33,662 bases of DNA, taken from Rhodospirillaceae bacterium. GTDB lineage: Bacteria > Pseudomonadota > Alphaproteobacteria > Rhodospirillales > Rhodospirillaceae. Where the stretch lies: positions 1 through 33,662 of the forward strand of contig SHVO01000015.1 in the NCBI GenBank assembly GCA_009694245.1, given 5' to 3'. The notes below the pieces were generated by a model, which saw only the letters and a list, made by a program, of their open reading frames with translations, was not told the DNA's origin and did no database searches. Positions 9,844 through 17,087 of this stretch are shown piece by piece (the stretch's first letter is position 1; each line of letters opens with the position of its first letter). Position numbers and translations under genes: made by a program.

Positions 9844-10728
9844 TTACCCGGCGTTGCGCAAGGCCAGAATGTATTCGGCTTGTTTGAGGTGCGGGCGGTC
9901 GAGCATGGCGCCGTTCAGGGCGACCACTCCGGTGGTAGCGTCGGCGAAGGCTTTGATGATCTGTTCGGCTTCGGCCACTTCCTCCGGACTCGGACGAAAC
10001 CCTTCGTGAATGATCGGCACTTGTGCCGGATGTATGGCGAGTTTGCCGTTCCAGCCTTCGTGGCGAATAGTCTTGCACCAGGCCAGTAGCCCGGAATCGT
10101 CCTTAAACTCCGCATGGACCGTGTCGATGGCTTGAATGCGGGCGGCCTTGGCGGCCAGCAGCGTCATGGACATGGCCAAGCGGTAGGTAAAGGCGTAGCC
10201 ACCGTCGGCGCCTTTGTTCGTCGCCGCGCCAAGATCGGTCGCGAGGTCCCAGGGCCCCCATGACAGTCCGGCCAATCGCCGCAACCGCGGCATGGCCGCG
10301 GTGTAAGTGCTGAGCGCGAGCACGCCTTGCGCGGTTTCGCCGGCGATCGCCATGATCTCAGTGGACCCTTCAAGGGCCCCGGCGCGGTTTTCCAGATCAT
10401 CAAGTTGACGCGAGATAAATTCCACGTCCTCCGGCCCGGCGCATTTCGGAAGCAAAATGCCATCCGGCCGGCCGGAGCTCACGGCAGCGAGGTCGCGCAT
10501 TGACGTATCCGTTCCCAAGGGATTGATGCGGACATAAAGCTGGCTCTTGCGGCCGTCCTGAGGTCGAGCCTGGAGATATTCGCGGGCCAGATTGCGCGCG
10601 GCGCCTTTGCGCGCCTCGGCAACAGAGTCCTCCAGGTCGAGAATGATGGCGTCGGCTCCGGCGTCGTCGGCCTTGGCCAGTTTCTTTTCGCTGTCCGCCG
10701 GGACGAATAACATCGAGCGCAGGATCAT
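9844..10728 (-). CDS. CoA-ester lyase of the HpcH/HpaI (CitE-like) family
   Basis: A 294-residue lyase. [17 protein letters not shown] is the start typical of CitE/malyl-CoA lyases. [11 protein letters not shown] carries the Asp-Glu metal and acid residues, [10 protein letters not shown] the substrate Arg, [12 protein letters not shown] the Lys block, [13 protein letters not shown] the metal Glu, [13 protein letters not shown] follows, and [18 protein letters not shown] is the C-terminal block. Relatives cleave malyl-, methylmalyl-, citramalyl- or citryl-CoA; sequence alone does not decide which. The ATG at 10728 overlaps the MaoC stop by four bases (ATGA), so lyase and hydratase are made together. 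Together they could hydrate and then cleave an unsaturated dicarboxyl-CoA (mesaconyl/itaconyl type). This is inference. Confidence 0.88.
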   Translation of the reverse strand: MILRSMLFVPADSEKKLAKADDAGADAIILDLEDSVAEARKGAARNLAREYLQARPQDGRKSQLYVRINPLGTDTSMRDLAAVSSGRPDGILLPKCAGPEDVEFISRQLDDLENRAGALEGSTEIMAIAGETAQGVLALSTYTAAMPRLRRLAGLSWGPWDLATDLGAATNKGADGGYAFTYRLAMSMTLLAAKAARIQAIDTVHAEFKDDSGLLAWCKTIRHEGWNGKLAIHPAQVPIIHEGFRPSPEEVAEAEQIIKAFADATTGVVALNGAMLDRPHLKQAEYILALRNAG

Positions 10729-11192
10729 GGCGCGGCCGCCGGCTTCGGCTTGCGGTTCATCAAAGCGGTGCGTTTGCACGACGCCACCAATTCATTGCGC
10801 TGGTTAAAGGTGCGGTGGGCAAAGATGACAATGCCTTGTTCGGGCCGCGACCGGCTTTCGCGCAACTCCAGCACCTCGGTTTCCACGCGGATGGTGTCGC
10901 CGTGGAACAGGGGTTTGGGAAACCGCACCTCATCCCATCCAAGGTTGGCGACGGCGGTGCCGAGAGTTGTCTCGCCGACGGAAATTCCCACCATGAAACT
11001 GAGGGTCAGGCAGCTGTTGACCACGCGCGCGCCGAATTCGGTCTGTTTGGCGTATTCCTCGTCGAGATGCAAGGCGGCGGGGTTGTGTGTTAGCGCGCTG
11101 AAGAACACGTTATCCGCCTCACCAATCGTGCGCCGGATCGGGTGTTGAAACACCATGCCGACGGCGAACTCCTCGAAATACAGGCCTGCCAC
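10725..11192 (-). CDS. MaoC family acyl-CoA hydratase
   Basis: A 155-residue hot-dog-fold protein. The hydratase-2 motif appears as [18 protein letters not shown] with the catalytic Asp and His. The start is GTG at 11192 with GGGGAG nine bases upstream. As first gene of a two-gene operon with the CoA-ester lyase, it probably hydrates the double bond of the CoA ester that the lyase then splits. Single-domain MaoC proteins of this length next to CitE-like lyases are a recurring alphaproteobacterial pair, seen in C4/C5 dicarboxylic CoA pathways. The exact substrate is open. Confidence 0.88.
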   Translation of the reverse strand: MAGLYFEEFAVGMVFQHPIRRTIGEADNVFFSALTHNPAALHLDEEYAKQTEFGARVVNSCLTLSFMVGISVGETTLGTAVANLGWDEVRFPKPLFHGDTIRVETEVLELRESRSRPEQGIVIFAHRTFNQRNELVASCKRTALMNRKPKPAAAP

Positions 11193-11301
11193 GTCACGCT
11201 CCCCAAGGGCTATGCGTCCCGAAACGGTTCCAAGTCAGAGTCGATAACATTTCGCTGGCGCGGACAACATGATATTGAGGCACAAATTCCAGGGAAGTTC
11301 C

Positions 11302-11874
11302 ATGCGCGGCTATTTCGGTATTGGCGTCGAAGGCATCAACAAGCCCTTTAATGTGGGCAATCTGTTTCGTTCGGCGCACGCCTTTGACGCAAGTTTTGTC
11401 TTTACCATCGACGCCACTTACCGCCGCACCGAAGGCTCCCAGGCCGACACTTCAAATGCTCTGGCCAACCTGCCGTTTTACAGTTTCCCAACCCTGACAG
11501 ACTTCTTGTTGCCAAAGGGCTGTGCCCTTGTGGGGGTCGAATTGCACGACGATGCTGTCGATCTGCCGAGCTTCACCCATCCGCGCTGCGCTGCCTATGT
11601 CTTGGGTCCAGAACGCAGTTCGCTGTCACCGGCCTTGACCGCGCGTTGCGACCATCTCTTGCGCATTCCGACCCGCTTTTGCCTCAACGTTGGAATCGCC
11701 GGGGTGGTGGTGATGTATGACCGCCTGCTAACCATGGGTCGCTTCGCGCCGCGCCCGGTCATGCCGGGCGGGCCCGACCTTGAGCTGTGTGGCACCTTCA
11801 CGCGCTTTCGCAAGCCCCCGCCGCTCGCCGAGGTCGCGCTGGCCGAACGCGACGGGGAAGACCCTGGCGAATAG
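11302..11874 (+). CDS. SpoU/TrmH family RNA 2'-O-methyltransferase
   Basis: A 190-residue SPOUT methyltransferase. Motif 1 is INKPFNVGNLFRSAHAF (Asn, Arg), motif 2 is CAAYVLGPERSSLSP, and motif 3 is CLNVGIAGVVVMYDRLL, which forms the knotted S-adenosylmethionine site. The C-terminus after residue 155 is an ordinary polar tail. Relatives methylate ribose 2'-OH in tRNA or 23S rRNA; the target here is not determinable. ATG 11302 (MRGYFGIGV) follows a purine-rich AGGGAAG. It is divergent from maoC. Confidence 0.88.
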   Translation: MRGYFGIGVEGINKPFNVGNLFRSAHAFDASFVFTIDATYRRTEGSQADTSNALANLPFYSFPTLTDFLLPKGCALVGVELHDDAVDLPSFTHPRCAAYVLGPERSSLSPALTARCDHLLRIPTRFCLNVGIAGVVVMYDRLLTMGRFAPRPVMPGGPDLELCGTFTRFRKPPPLAEVALAERDGEDPGE

Positions 11875-11894
11875 CCAGCAACTCTGGCGAGGGC

Positions 11895-11923
11895 TTGCGT
11901 TACGGGCCGGCGTTCTTCAAGAT
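11895..11923 (+). promoter_or_regulatory. possible promoter of the ialB-like gene
   Basis: TTGCGT (11895-11900) and CAAGAT (11918-11923) are separated by 17 bp, 59 bp before the ATG of the secreted protein. The -10 element is imperfect, so this is a candidate only. Confidence 0.3.
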
Positions 11924-11981
11924 TAAGGCTAGCAAGCTACCTGGCGACGCGCCCGGGTGGTCCCTTGAGGATGTCGTCGTC

Positions 11982-12512
11982 ATGCCGAGACCGTTGCCGC
12001 ACCGCGCCATGGCCGTTGCCCTTACCGCCTGGATCGCGCTCGCGGGGGCGTCGGGTGCCTTCGCGCAGGAGGTTAAAGTGCTCGGCACTTTCGGCAAGTG
12101 GATTGCGCAAACCTATAAGGAAAACGGCCAGCCGGTTTGTTTCATGTCGGCAAAGCCCGGCACTACCGAAGGCATCGTCAAGGCCCGCGGCGAGGTCCTG
12201 ATCATGGTCACCCACCGGCCCGCCGAACAGGCCTTCGACGTTCTCAGCGTCGTCGCCGGCTACCAATATCAACCCGATTCGGACGCCGGCCTGACCGTGA
12301 ACGGCACGCGCTTTAATCTTTTCACCAATGGTGAACGCGCCTGGGCACGCGATGCCCAGACCGACAAGACCATCGTTCAACTATTGATAAATAGCAATGC
12401 AGCCACGGTCAGGGGAATCTCCAGCCGCGGCACGGTCACCACCGACATCTTTCCGCTGTCGGGCTTCACCGCTGCCCATAAGTCCATCAGCGACACCTGT
12501 AAAAAGCTCTAG
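11982..12512 (+). CDS. invasion-associated locus B (IalB) family secreted protein
   Basis: A 176-residue protein with a signal peptide (HRAMAVALTAWIALAGASGAFA, cleavage expected before QE). The mature part shows the IalB-family pattern: a conserved W with surrounding charged residues (FGKWIAQTYK), an early Cys (CFMSAKP), VTHRPAEQAFDVLSVVAGY, a block near residue 100 (VNGTRFNLFTNGERAWA), RGTVTTDIFPLSGFTAA, and a terminal Cys. It is a common periplasmic protein of Alphaproteobacteria; despite the name it is not specific to pathogens. GAGG lies 12 bases before the ATG. Its stop is two bases from the stop of the convergent pabC remnant. Confidence 0.88.
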   Translation: MPRPLPHRAMAVALTAWIALAGASGAFAQEVKVLGTFGKWIAQTYKENGQPVCFMSAKPGTTEGIVKARGEVLIMVTHRPAEQAFDVLSVVAGYQYQPDSDAGLTVNGTRFNLFTNGERAWARDAQTDKTIVQLLINSNAATVRGISSRGTVTTDIFPLSGFTAAHKSISDTCKKL

Positions 12513-12514
12513 CG

Positions 12515-13157
12515 CTAAAGTCGCGTCGCCAGCAGCTGGGTGATCAAGCCGGCTTCGCCGTCACCCACAGCATGACCATCGATATGCGTCACCGGACGAA
12601 CGCCCAAGGCATTTGCAAGAAACACTTCACTCGCACGCCTAATCATCTCAACGCTGATCGATCGCTCCTCGGCCCGCGCCAGTTTGATCGCTTCAGCGCG
12701 CATGATTTCCGGGAGCGCGCCGTCTTCAAGTGGTGGGGTCAACATAAAGCCATCGACCAGCACGAAAACCTTCGCGACCGTGCTTTCGGCAATGCGGCCG
12801 GCGGTGTTGAGCAACAATGCGTCGTCGGCGCCGGCGGCGTTAGCCTCGCGGCGCGCGAGGATGTTGTCGAGATAGTTTAGGTGTCAGCGTGACGCGCACC
12901 ACCGCATCTTTTAACGCATTAGCGGCAATAACGGCGCCGATCATGTCGGCGAGATATTGAGCGTTGCCGGGCGTGGGAATACCAAGCAAGCTTGCGCCCT
13001 GGATTAGCCGGTCGAGATGCGCCGCCAGATGCCGAAAGGCATTCCTGCGCAAGACAATGGTCTCGAACACGCCGTCGCCCAAGGTGAAGCCTCGGTCAGC
13101 CGGATCAATGCGCGCCGCCGCGGCCCCGGTCAGTACTCCGTTAATGCTGACGATCAC
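12515..13157 (-). pseudogene. pabC: aminotransferase class IV (aminodeoxychorismate lyase-like) with internal deletion
   Basis: The GTG at 13157 begins a fold-type IV PLP enzyme (SINGVLTGAAAARIDPADRG, then LGDGVFETIVLR and HLDRLIQGASLLGI) that runs to VVRVTLT. The next recognisable block, NYLDNILARREANAAGADDA then LLLNTAGRIAEST and FLANALGVRPV, is in another frame and follows directly at about 12880. The region normally between them, about 40 residues including the catalytic Lys just before the HLNYL block, is absent, and frame is lost. The gene ends at a TAG at 12515. Deletion of the PLP lysine rules out activity. It follows the equally damaged pabB by 30 bp and would have formed p-aminobenzoate from aminodeoxychorismate. 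Confidence 0.82.
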
Positions 13158-13187
13158 GCGCTACAAACTTTCATGGGCCGCAAACTC

Positions 13188-14172
13188 TCACGATATGACC
13201 CCGTTGCCGACGACATTCAGAAGCGGCCGCACCTTGGCGAGGCTCTCTTCATATTCCTGCGCCGGGTCGGATTCCGCAACGATTCCACCGCCGGCTTGGG
13301 CGACAACGGACCGGCCATTCCGCGCCAACGTACGTATCACGATAGAAGAGTCCATCGCGCCGTCAAAGCCAAGCCAGGCGATCGAGCCGCAGTAGGGTCC
13401 GCGCGCCGTGGGCTCCAAACCGCGAATTATTTCCATGGCCTTGATCTTGGGCGCGCCGGTGACCGATCCGCCCGGAAATACCGCGCGCAGCACATCGGTC
13501 GACGTAATACCTGCGGCCCCCCGCCCGGTCACAACCGAAACGAGATGATGCACGGCTGGAAAGGCCATCTCGTGAACGGAGCGCGGGGTTTCGGCGCGCC
13601 ATCGGCCTTCAAGAGCGCCCTCTGGCGCGGGAAGCGCCGCAGTTCCCAAGTCCCCGGCCAGGGCATTGCCACGCCTTGCGGCGGGCGCCCGGCCGGCAGC
13701 GCCCGGCAGATCGTGGGCAATAACCCATGCTTCCTTCCGCTCCAGGTCGAAGGCGGCAATCGTGTCATAGATTCCCATGACCATGTCCACCGGCCACGGC
13801 TTGTCTTTCGGAGGTTGTGCCGGCTCCAGCATACCGCCGAGTTCGTAGGAAAAGAATCCAACCGCGCCCCCTAGAATAAGGTGCGGGGCCACTTCCTGGA
13901 CAAGTATCGGCGTTGGCTGAAAAACAGCCGAGCTCTGCCTTCACCACTGCGATTGGATCGGTAGCGCGGGCAGCGCCGTCGACGGTGACCATCCAAGGAT
14001 GACTCGTGCAGCGGATGATGCGGACGGGATCTGTGGCGATATAAGAGAACCGCGCGCGCGGTCCGGCAAGCGCACTGTCGAGTAAGACGGCCATGGCTTC
14101 GCCGGCAAAGGGCGCGAAAGCCGCAGTTGGATCGCAGATTGGGATTCGTGTGACAACCGGCGAAATGCTCAC
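13188..14172 (-). pseudogene. pabB: aminodeoxychorismate synthase component I with frameshift and large in-frame deletion
   Basis: The N-terminal part (GTG 14172, FAPFAGEAMAVLLDSAL, RARFSYIATDPV) runs to ELGCF. There an A5 run at 13920-13924 carries one base too many, and the frame QPTPILVQEVAPHLILGGAV then continues. After GALEGRWRAE (about 13595) the sequence jumps in frame to AFPAVHHLVSVVTGR, losing roughly 150 residues that in PabB hold SPERF, the PIKGT lysine and the LLRNDL metal region. The C-terminus (FPGGSVTGAPKIKAMEII, YCGSIAWLGFDGAMD, AGGGIVAESDPAQEYEE) is well preserved. The product could not make aminodeoxychorismate. No pabA is seen nearby. The deletion cannot be a simple base-call error. 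Confidence 0.85.
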
Positions 14173-14226
14173 AACATCGCTTTCACGGGTCGGGCGTCGC
14201 CCGGACCGCTATCACGGTCGCGGCCC

Positions 14227-15213
14227 TCATGGAGAGGGCGGCAGCACACGGTCCGGCGGCGTGTGGTTGTCGCAGAACGCTCTGATATTGATGATGACCT
14301 TCTCGCCCATGTTGATGCGACCTTCGACCGTGGCCGAACCCATGTGCGGCAGCAGGATGACGTTTTTCATGGGCAGCAACTTCGGATTGACGGCAGGCTG
14401 ATGTTCGAAAACGTCGAGACCAGCGCCCGCCAATTTCTCTTCCTCCAACATGCGCACCAACGCGTCTTCATCGACGATCTCGCCGCGCGCCAGATTGATG
14501 AGATAGGTGGTGGGTTTAAGGAGTTTCAGGCGCCGTTCGGAGAGCAGGTGAAATGTCGCCGGCGTATGCGGACAATGGACCGAGATCACGTCCATGCGCG
14601 TCAGCATTTGGTCGAGACTCTCCCAATAGGTCGCTTCGACCTCGGCCTCCAGTTCAGGACGTAGGCGGCGGCGATTGTGGTAATGAATCGCCATGCCGAA
14701 ACCGCGCGCCCGGCGCGCCACGGCCGTGCCGATGCGACCCATGCCAATGATGCCGAGGCGCTTGCCGTGTAGGCGGCGCCCGAGCATGTGGGTAGGGCTC
14801 CATCCCTTGAATTGGCCGTCGCGAATCATTGTGGCGCCTTCCAGAAGTCGGCGCGGTACCGCCACCATCAGTGCCATGGTCATATCGGCGGTATCTTCAG
14901 TAAGAACGTCCGGCGTGTTGGTGACGCTGATGCCCTTCGCGCGGGCTGCGGCAACATCGATATGATCGACGCCGTTGCCGAAATTGGCGATCAACTTCAG
15001 CCGTGGCCCGGCGCGGTCAATAGCCGCCTTGTCGACGTGATCCGTCAAGGTCGGGACCAGCACATCGCAGCTTTGCATGGCCGCCGCCAGTTGATCACCG
15101 CTGAACGGCGCATCCTCGACATTGAGATTGACGTCGAACAGCTCCATCATGCGCGTCTCGACGACGTCGGGCAATTTTCGGGTAACGACAACAGTGGGTT
15201 TAGGCCGCGCCAT
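14227..15213 (-). CDS. D-isomer-specific 2-hydroxyacid dehydrogenase (glyoxylate/hydroxypyruvate reductase-like)
   Basis: A 328-residue NAD(P)-dependent dehydrogenase. GIIGMGRIGTAVARRARGFGM is the Rossmann GxGxxG motif, followed by YHNRRRL where Arg residues suggest NADPH preference. The catalytic Arg is in INLARGEIVDEDAL, Glu follows in the LAGAGLDVFEHQP block, and the catalytic His is in ILLPHMGSAT. IANFGNGVDHIDV and VTNTPDVLTEDTADM are the substrate-domain blocks. ATG 15213 (MARPKPTVVV) gives a normal N-terminus, and an upstream start at 15252 is possible. It is first in the minus-strand series that leads into the pabB and pabC remnants 54 bp on. The likely substrate is glyoxylate or hydroxypyruvate. 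Confidence 0.92.
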   Translation of the reverse strand: MARPKPTVVVTRKLPDVVETRMMELFDVNLNVEDAPFSGDQLAAAMQSCDVLVPTLTDHVDKAAIDRAGPRLKLIANFGNGVDHIDVAAARAKGISVTNTPDVLTEDTADMTMALMVAVPRRLLEGATMIRDGQFKGWSPTHMLGRRLHGKRLGIIGMGRIGTAVARRARGFGMAIHYHNRRRLRPELEAEVEATYWESLDQMLTRMDVISVHCPHTPATFHLLSERRLKLLKPTTYLINLARGEIVDEDALVRMLEEEKLAGAGLDVFEHQPAVNPKLLPMKNVILLPHMGSATVEGRINMGEKVIINIRAFCDNHTPPDRVLPPSP

Positions 15214-15645
15214 GGTACTCGCGCTCGACTCTCTTGAAAGAACGGGCCTCATGCCCCGGGATGGCCGTCAAACCGAGAAGTCCACGCGGCCGATTTCAGT
15301 CGTCCGCTTGCCTCGCGGCATCGCAGCGGTCGGGCGAGTTAGGGGTAGCAGCCGTGTGGATAATTGTCCAGGAAAGCCCCTCGAAGGTGCCGACGCCATC
15401 CCGTCCGTGCGCGCCCGCGCACCGGATCCAGCAAACTTTTCAAAGAACGCGCTCCTTTCAAGCGCGGGCGTTGCCAATTCCTCAAATCCAAGGCACAAAC
15501 CACCGGTACGCAATTACGTGCAATCAATTCGCGGGACGTAGAACAGGACTCGAAGCATCGCACCACGTCCAAAAGTTGGGCTTAGACTACGCCTGCGGCA
15601 ATCCGCGGCGACATTATGGTATTGGCAGAGTTGAGGACGGCGCAC
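15214..15645. other. 432-bp divergent intergenic region, no gene recognised
   Basis: This gap separates the divergent dehydrogenase and SH3-protein genes. Short frames in it have no recognisable product. I see a small hairpin (CGCGCT...AGCGCG near 15448-15466) and other GC-rich inverted repeats but no T run and no convincing promoter pair. Its length leaves room for a small RNA; I could not match it to 6S, SRP, tmRNA or RNase P RNA by eye. Confidence 0.4.
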
Positions 15646-16281
15646 GTGAAGCGTTTGGCGGTGGTTTGGGCGGTGACGGTGGCGCTCTCTGGCGACGTCG
15701 GCTTGGCCGCCGAAACCGCCGCGTCCGGAAAAACACCGACGCCGTCCGCCAGGCCGCCGGCCGCGGCCAAACCGGATGCCGGCGGTGCGGCAATTCCGGC
15801 GCTGGCTGGCGCGGAAAAAAGTTCCGCCGAGGGAGGCACCGGTGATGGCCGCGGTACGGCCGTCGGACTTCCAATCCCGCGATTCGTTTCACTTCGAACG
15901 GATCCCATCAACCTCCGCACGGGGCCGGGCGTGCGCTATCCGGTCGATTGGGTTTACGTCCGGCGTCAATTGCCGGTGGAGGTCATTGGTGAATTCGATA
16001 CATGGCGCCGCATCCGCGACCCCGATGGCGCCGAAGGCTGGGTTCATCAAAGCATGCTTTCGGGAAAACGCACGGCGGTCGTGACCGGCGCGGCGCGCGC
16101 ACTCAAGCGTACGGGCGAGGATGCAGCCGAGGATGTCGCCACGCTGGAGGCCGGGGTTGTCGTGAACGTTCAGCGCTGCCCGGCGAATACCGGCTATTGT
16201 CGCGTGGAAGCGAGTGGCCTCCAGGGGTGGCTCAAGCGCGATCAGTTCTGGGGCGTCTATCCCGGCGAAGCCCTGCAATAA
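15646..16281 (+). CDS. secreted bacterial SH3-domain protein
   Basis: A 211-residue protein. A signal peptide (KRLAVVWAVTVALSGDVGLAA) is followed by a low-complexity Ala/Pro/Gly linker to about residue 75. Then come two SH3-like repeats: PINLRTGPGVRYPVDWVYVRR with WRRIRDPDGAEGWVHQSML, and a degenerate second with WLKRDQFWGVYPGE at the end. This is the SH3_4/DUF1058 arrangement common in alphaproteobacterial envelope proteins, probably binding peptidoglycan. I prefer the GTG at 15646 because GAGG lies nine bases upstream and it starts the signal peptide; an ATG at 15616 is in frame. It stands alone between the dehydrogenase and a repeat element. Confidence 0.85.
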   Translation: MKRLAVVWAVTVALSGDVGLAAETAASGKTPTPSARPPAAAKPDAGGAAIPALAGAEKSSAEGGTGDGRGTAVGLPIPRFVSLRTDPINLRTGPGVRYPVDWVYVRRQLPVEVIGEFDTWRRIRDPDGAEGWVHQSMLSGKRTAVVTGAARALKRTGEDAAEDVATLEAGVVVNVQRCPANTGYCRVEASGLQGWLKRDQFWGVYPGEALQ

Positions 16282-16285
16282 CGCC

Positions 16286-16415
16286 AGAGCATTTTAGGAA
16301 ATAGCATACCCTCGGACTTGTTCCGGGGGTGGATTCCGGTCTTCCCGCCCAAAATGCGACAAAACAAATATTTAGCGCGCGATTTCGATTCAATAAAAAG
16401 CAATCGCGCTCTAAA
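16286..16415. repeat. full-length TAGAGC palindromic element (modules A and B)
   Basis: Module A is a hairpin opened by AGAGCATTTT (16286-16295) and closed by AAAATGCGAC (16351-16360). Module B is the inverted repeat TTTAGCGCGCGATT (16371-16384) with AATCGCGCTCTAAA (16402-16415). The linker reads GACAAAACAAAT. Partial copies occur at 19811, 21371, 30948 and 33548. The right end gives the TAG stop codon of the minus-strand DUF3501 gene. The element fills the whole gap between the convergent SH3 and DUF3501 genes, so it may also serve as a terminator. Confidence 0.75.
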
Positions 16416-17013
16416 CGAAATCCTTTGCCAGGGCGGCGCGGCATTCCTCCGCAAGCACAGCCATGTGGCCGTAGTGCAGGTGAAAAATGCCCGCCATGAC
16501 TTGTGCATCGCTGGTTTTGAAGGCGACAATTTGCTCCGGCGTAAAGGCAAAATTCAGGAAATGAACCGAAGAAGTCTTTCCTTCTTCGGTTGTCCGGTCG
16601 ATATCCGCTTCAGGCACACCCTTAACCGTGTGTCCGGCGAAGCTCAGCTGCACCGTATCTTCAATGTGGCCCATTGAAGCCAGTGTCCGTCGCCGCAGCC
16701 CCTCGTCCTCGATTTCGATCATCATGGTTGCGATCAGTTCCGCGCCTTGCGGAATAAGCGGGTTGTAGGCCGCCAATTCGCCTTCCACCTGGTCTTCTCC
16801 GCCGCGTTCAATAAAGAGCATTTCCTGAATCTGCGCCCACATCGTCTCAAAGTTTTCGAAATAAAGGCTCACGTGCGGCCCGATGTGAACCCGGCGCCGG
16901 CGCTTTGCCTCGACCAACTCACGCCGATGCTCGCGGCGAATCTTGGCGTAATCCGCTATGGGCATGAGGTCGGCGCGATTGACCTTGCGGCGCGGCGTTG
17001 GCTCCTGGTTCAT
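16411..17013 (-). CDS. DUF3501 family protein
   Basis: A 200-residue cytoplasmic protein of a family without known function. It has the basic N-terminus RKVNRADLMPIADYAKIR, a charged helix EHRRELVEAKRRRRVHIGPHVSLYFEN, MWAQIQEMLFIERGG, and the C-terminal HFLNFAFTPEQIVAFK. The family occurs almost always beside the iron-sulfur protein and rubrerythrin genes found here, which suggests a joint role in peroxide or iron stress. ATG 17013 lies 74 bp after the upstream iron-sulfur gene on the same strand. Its stop codon TAG is the first three bases of a palindromic repeat. Confidence 0.88.
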   Translation of the reverse strand: MNQEPTPRRKVNRADLMPIADYAKIRREHRRELVEAKRRRRVHIGPHVSLYFENFETMWAQIQEMLFIERGGEDQVEGELAAYNPLIPQGAELIATMMIEIEDEGLRRRTLASMGHIEDTVQLSFAGHTVKGVPEADIDRTTEEGKTSSVHFLNFAFTPEQIVAFKTSDAQVMAGIFHLHYGHMAVLAEECRAALAKDFV

Positions 17014-17087
17014 GTTCCGCCCTCCATAAAACTCCTTCGGCCTCGGCGCATTTTCACCCGAAGGGCCGCGCCAATAACCGGATTCTC

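Noticed and set aside
8369-10078. Minus-strand 569-codon open frame opposite scoA/scoB and part of the lyase gene
   Set aside because: It is antisense to two clearly conserved genes, its translation is Arg/His/Asp-rich with no recognisable domain, and long antisense frames are expected in GC-rich DNA.
15214-15645. 6S RNA or another housekeeping RNA, prompted by a GCAAGCGG-like stretch on the minus strand
   Set aside because: No matching complementary arm at the expected distance could be found, and the usual zapA/fau neighbours are absent.
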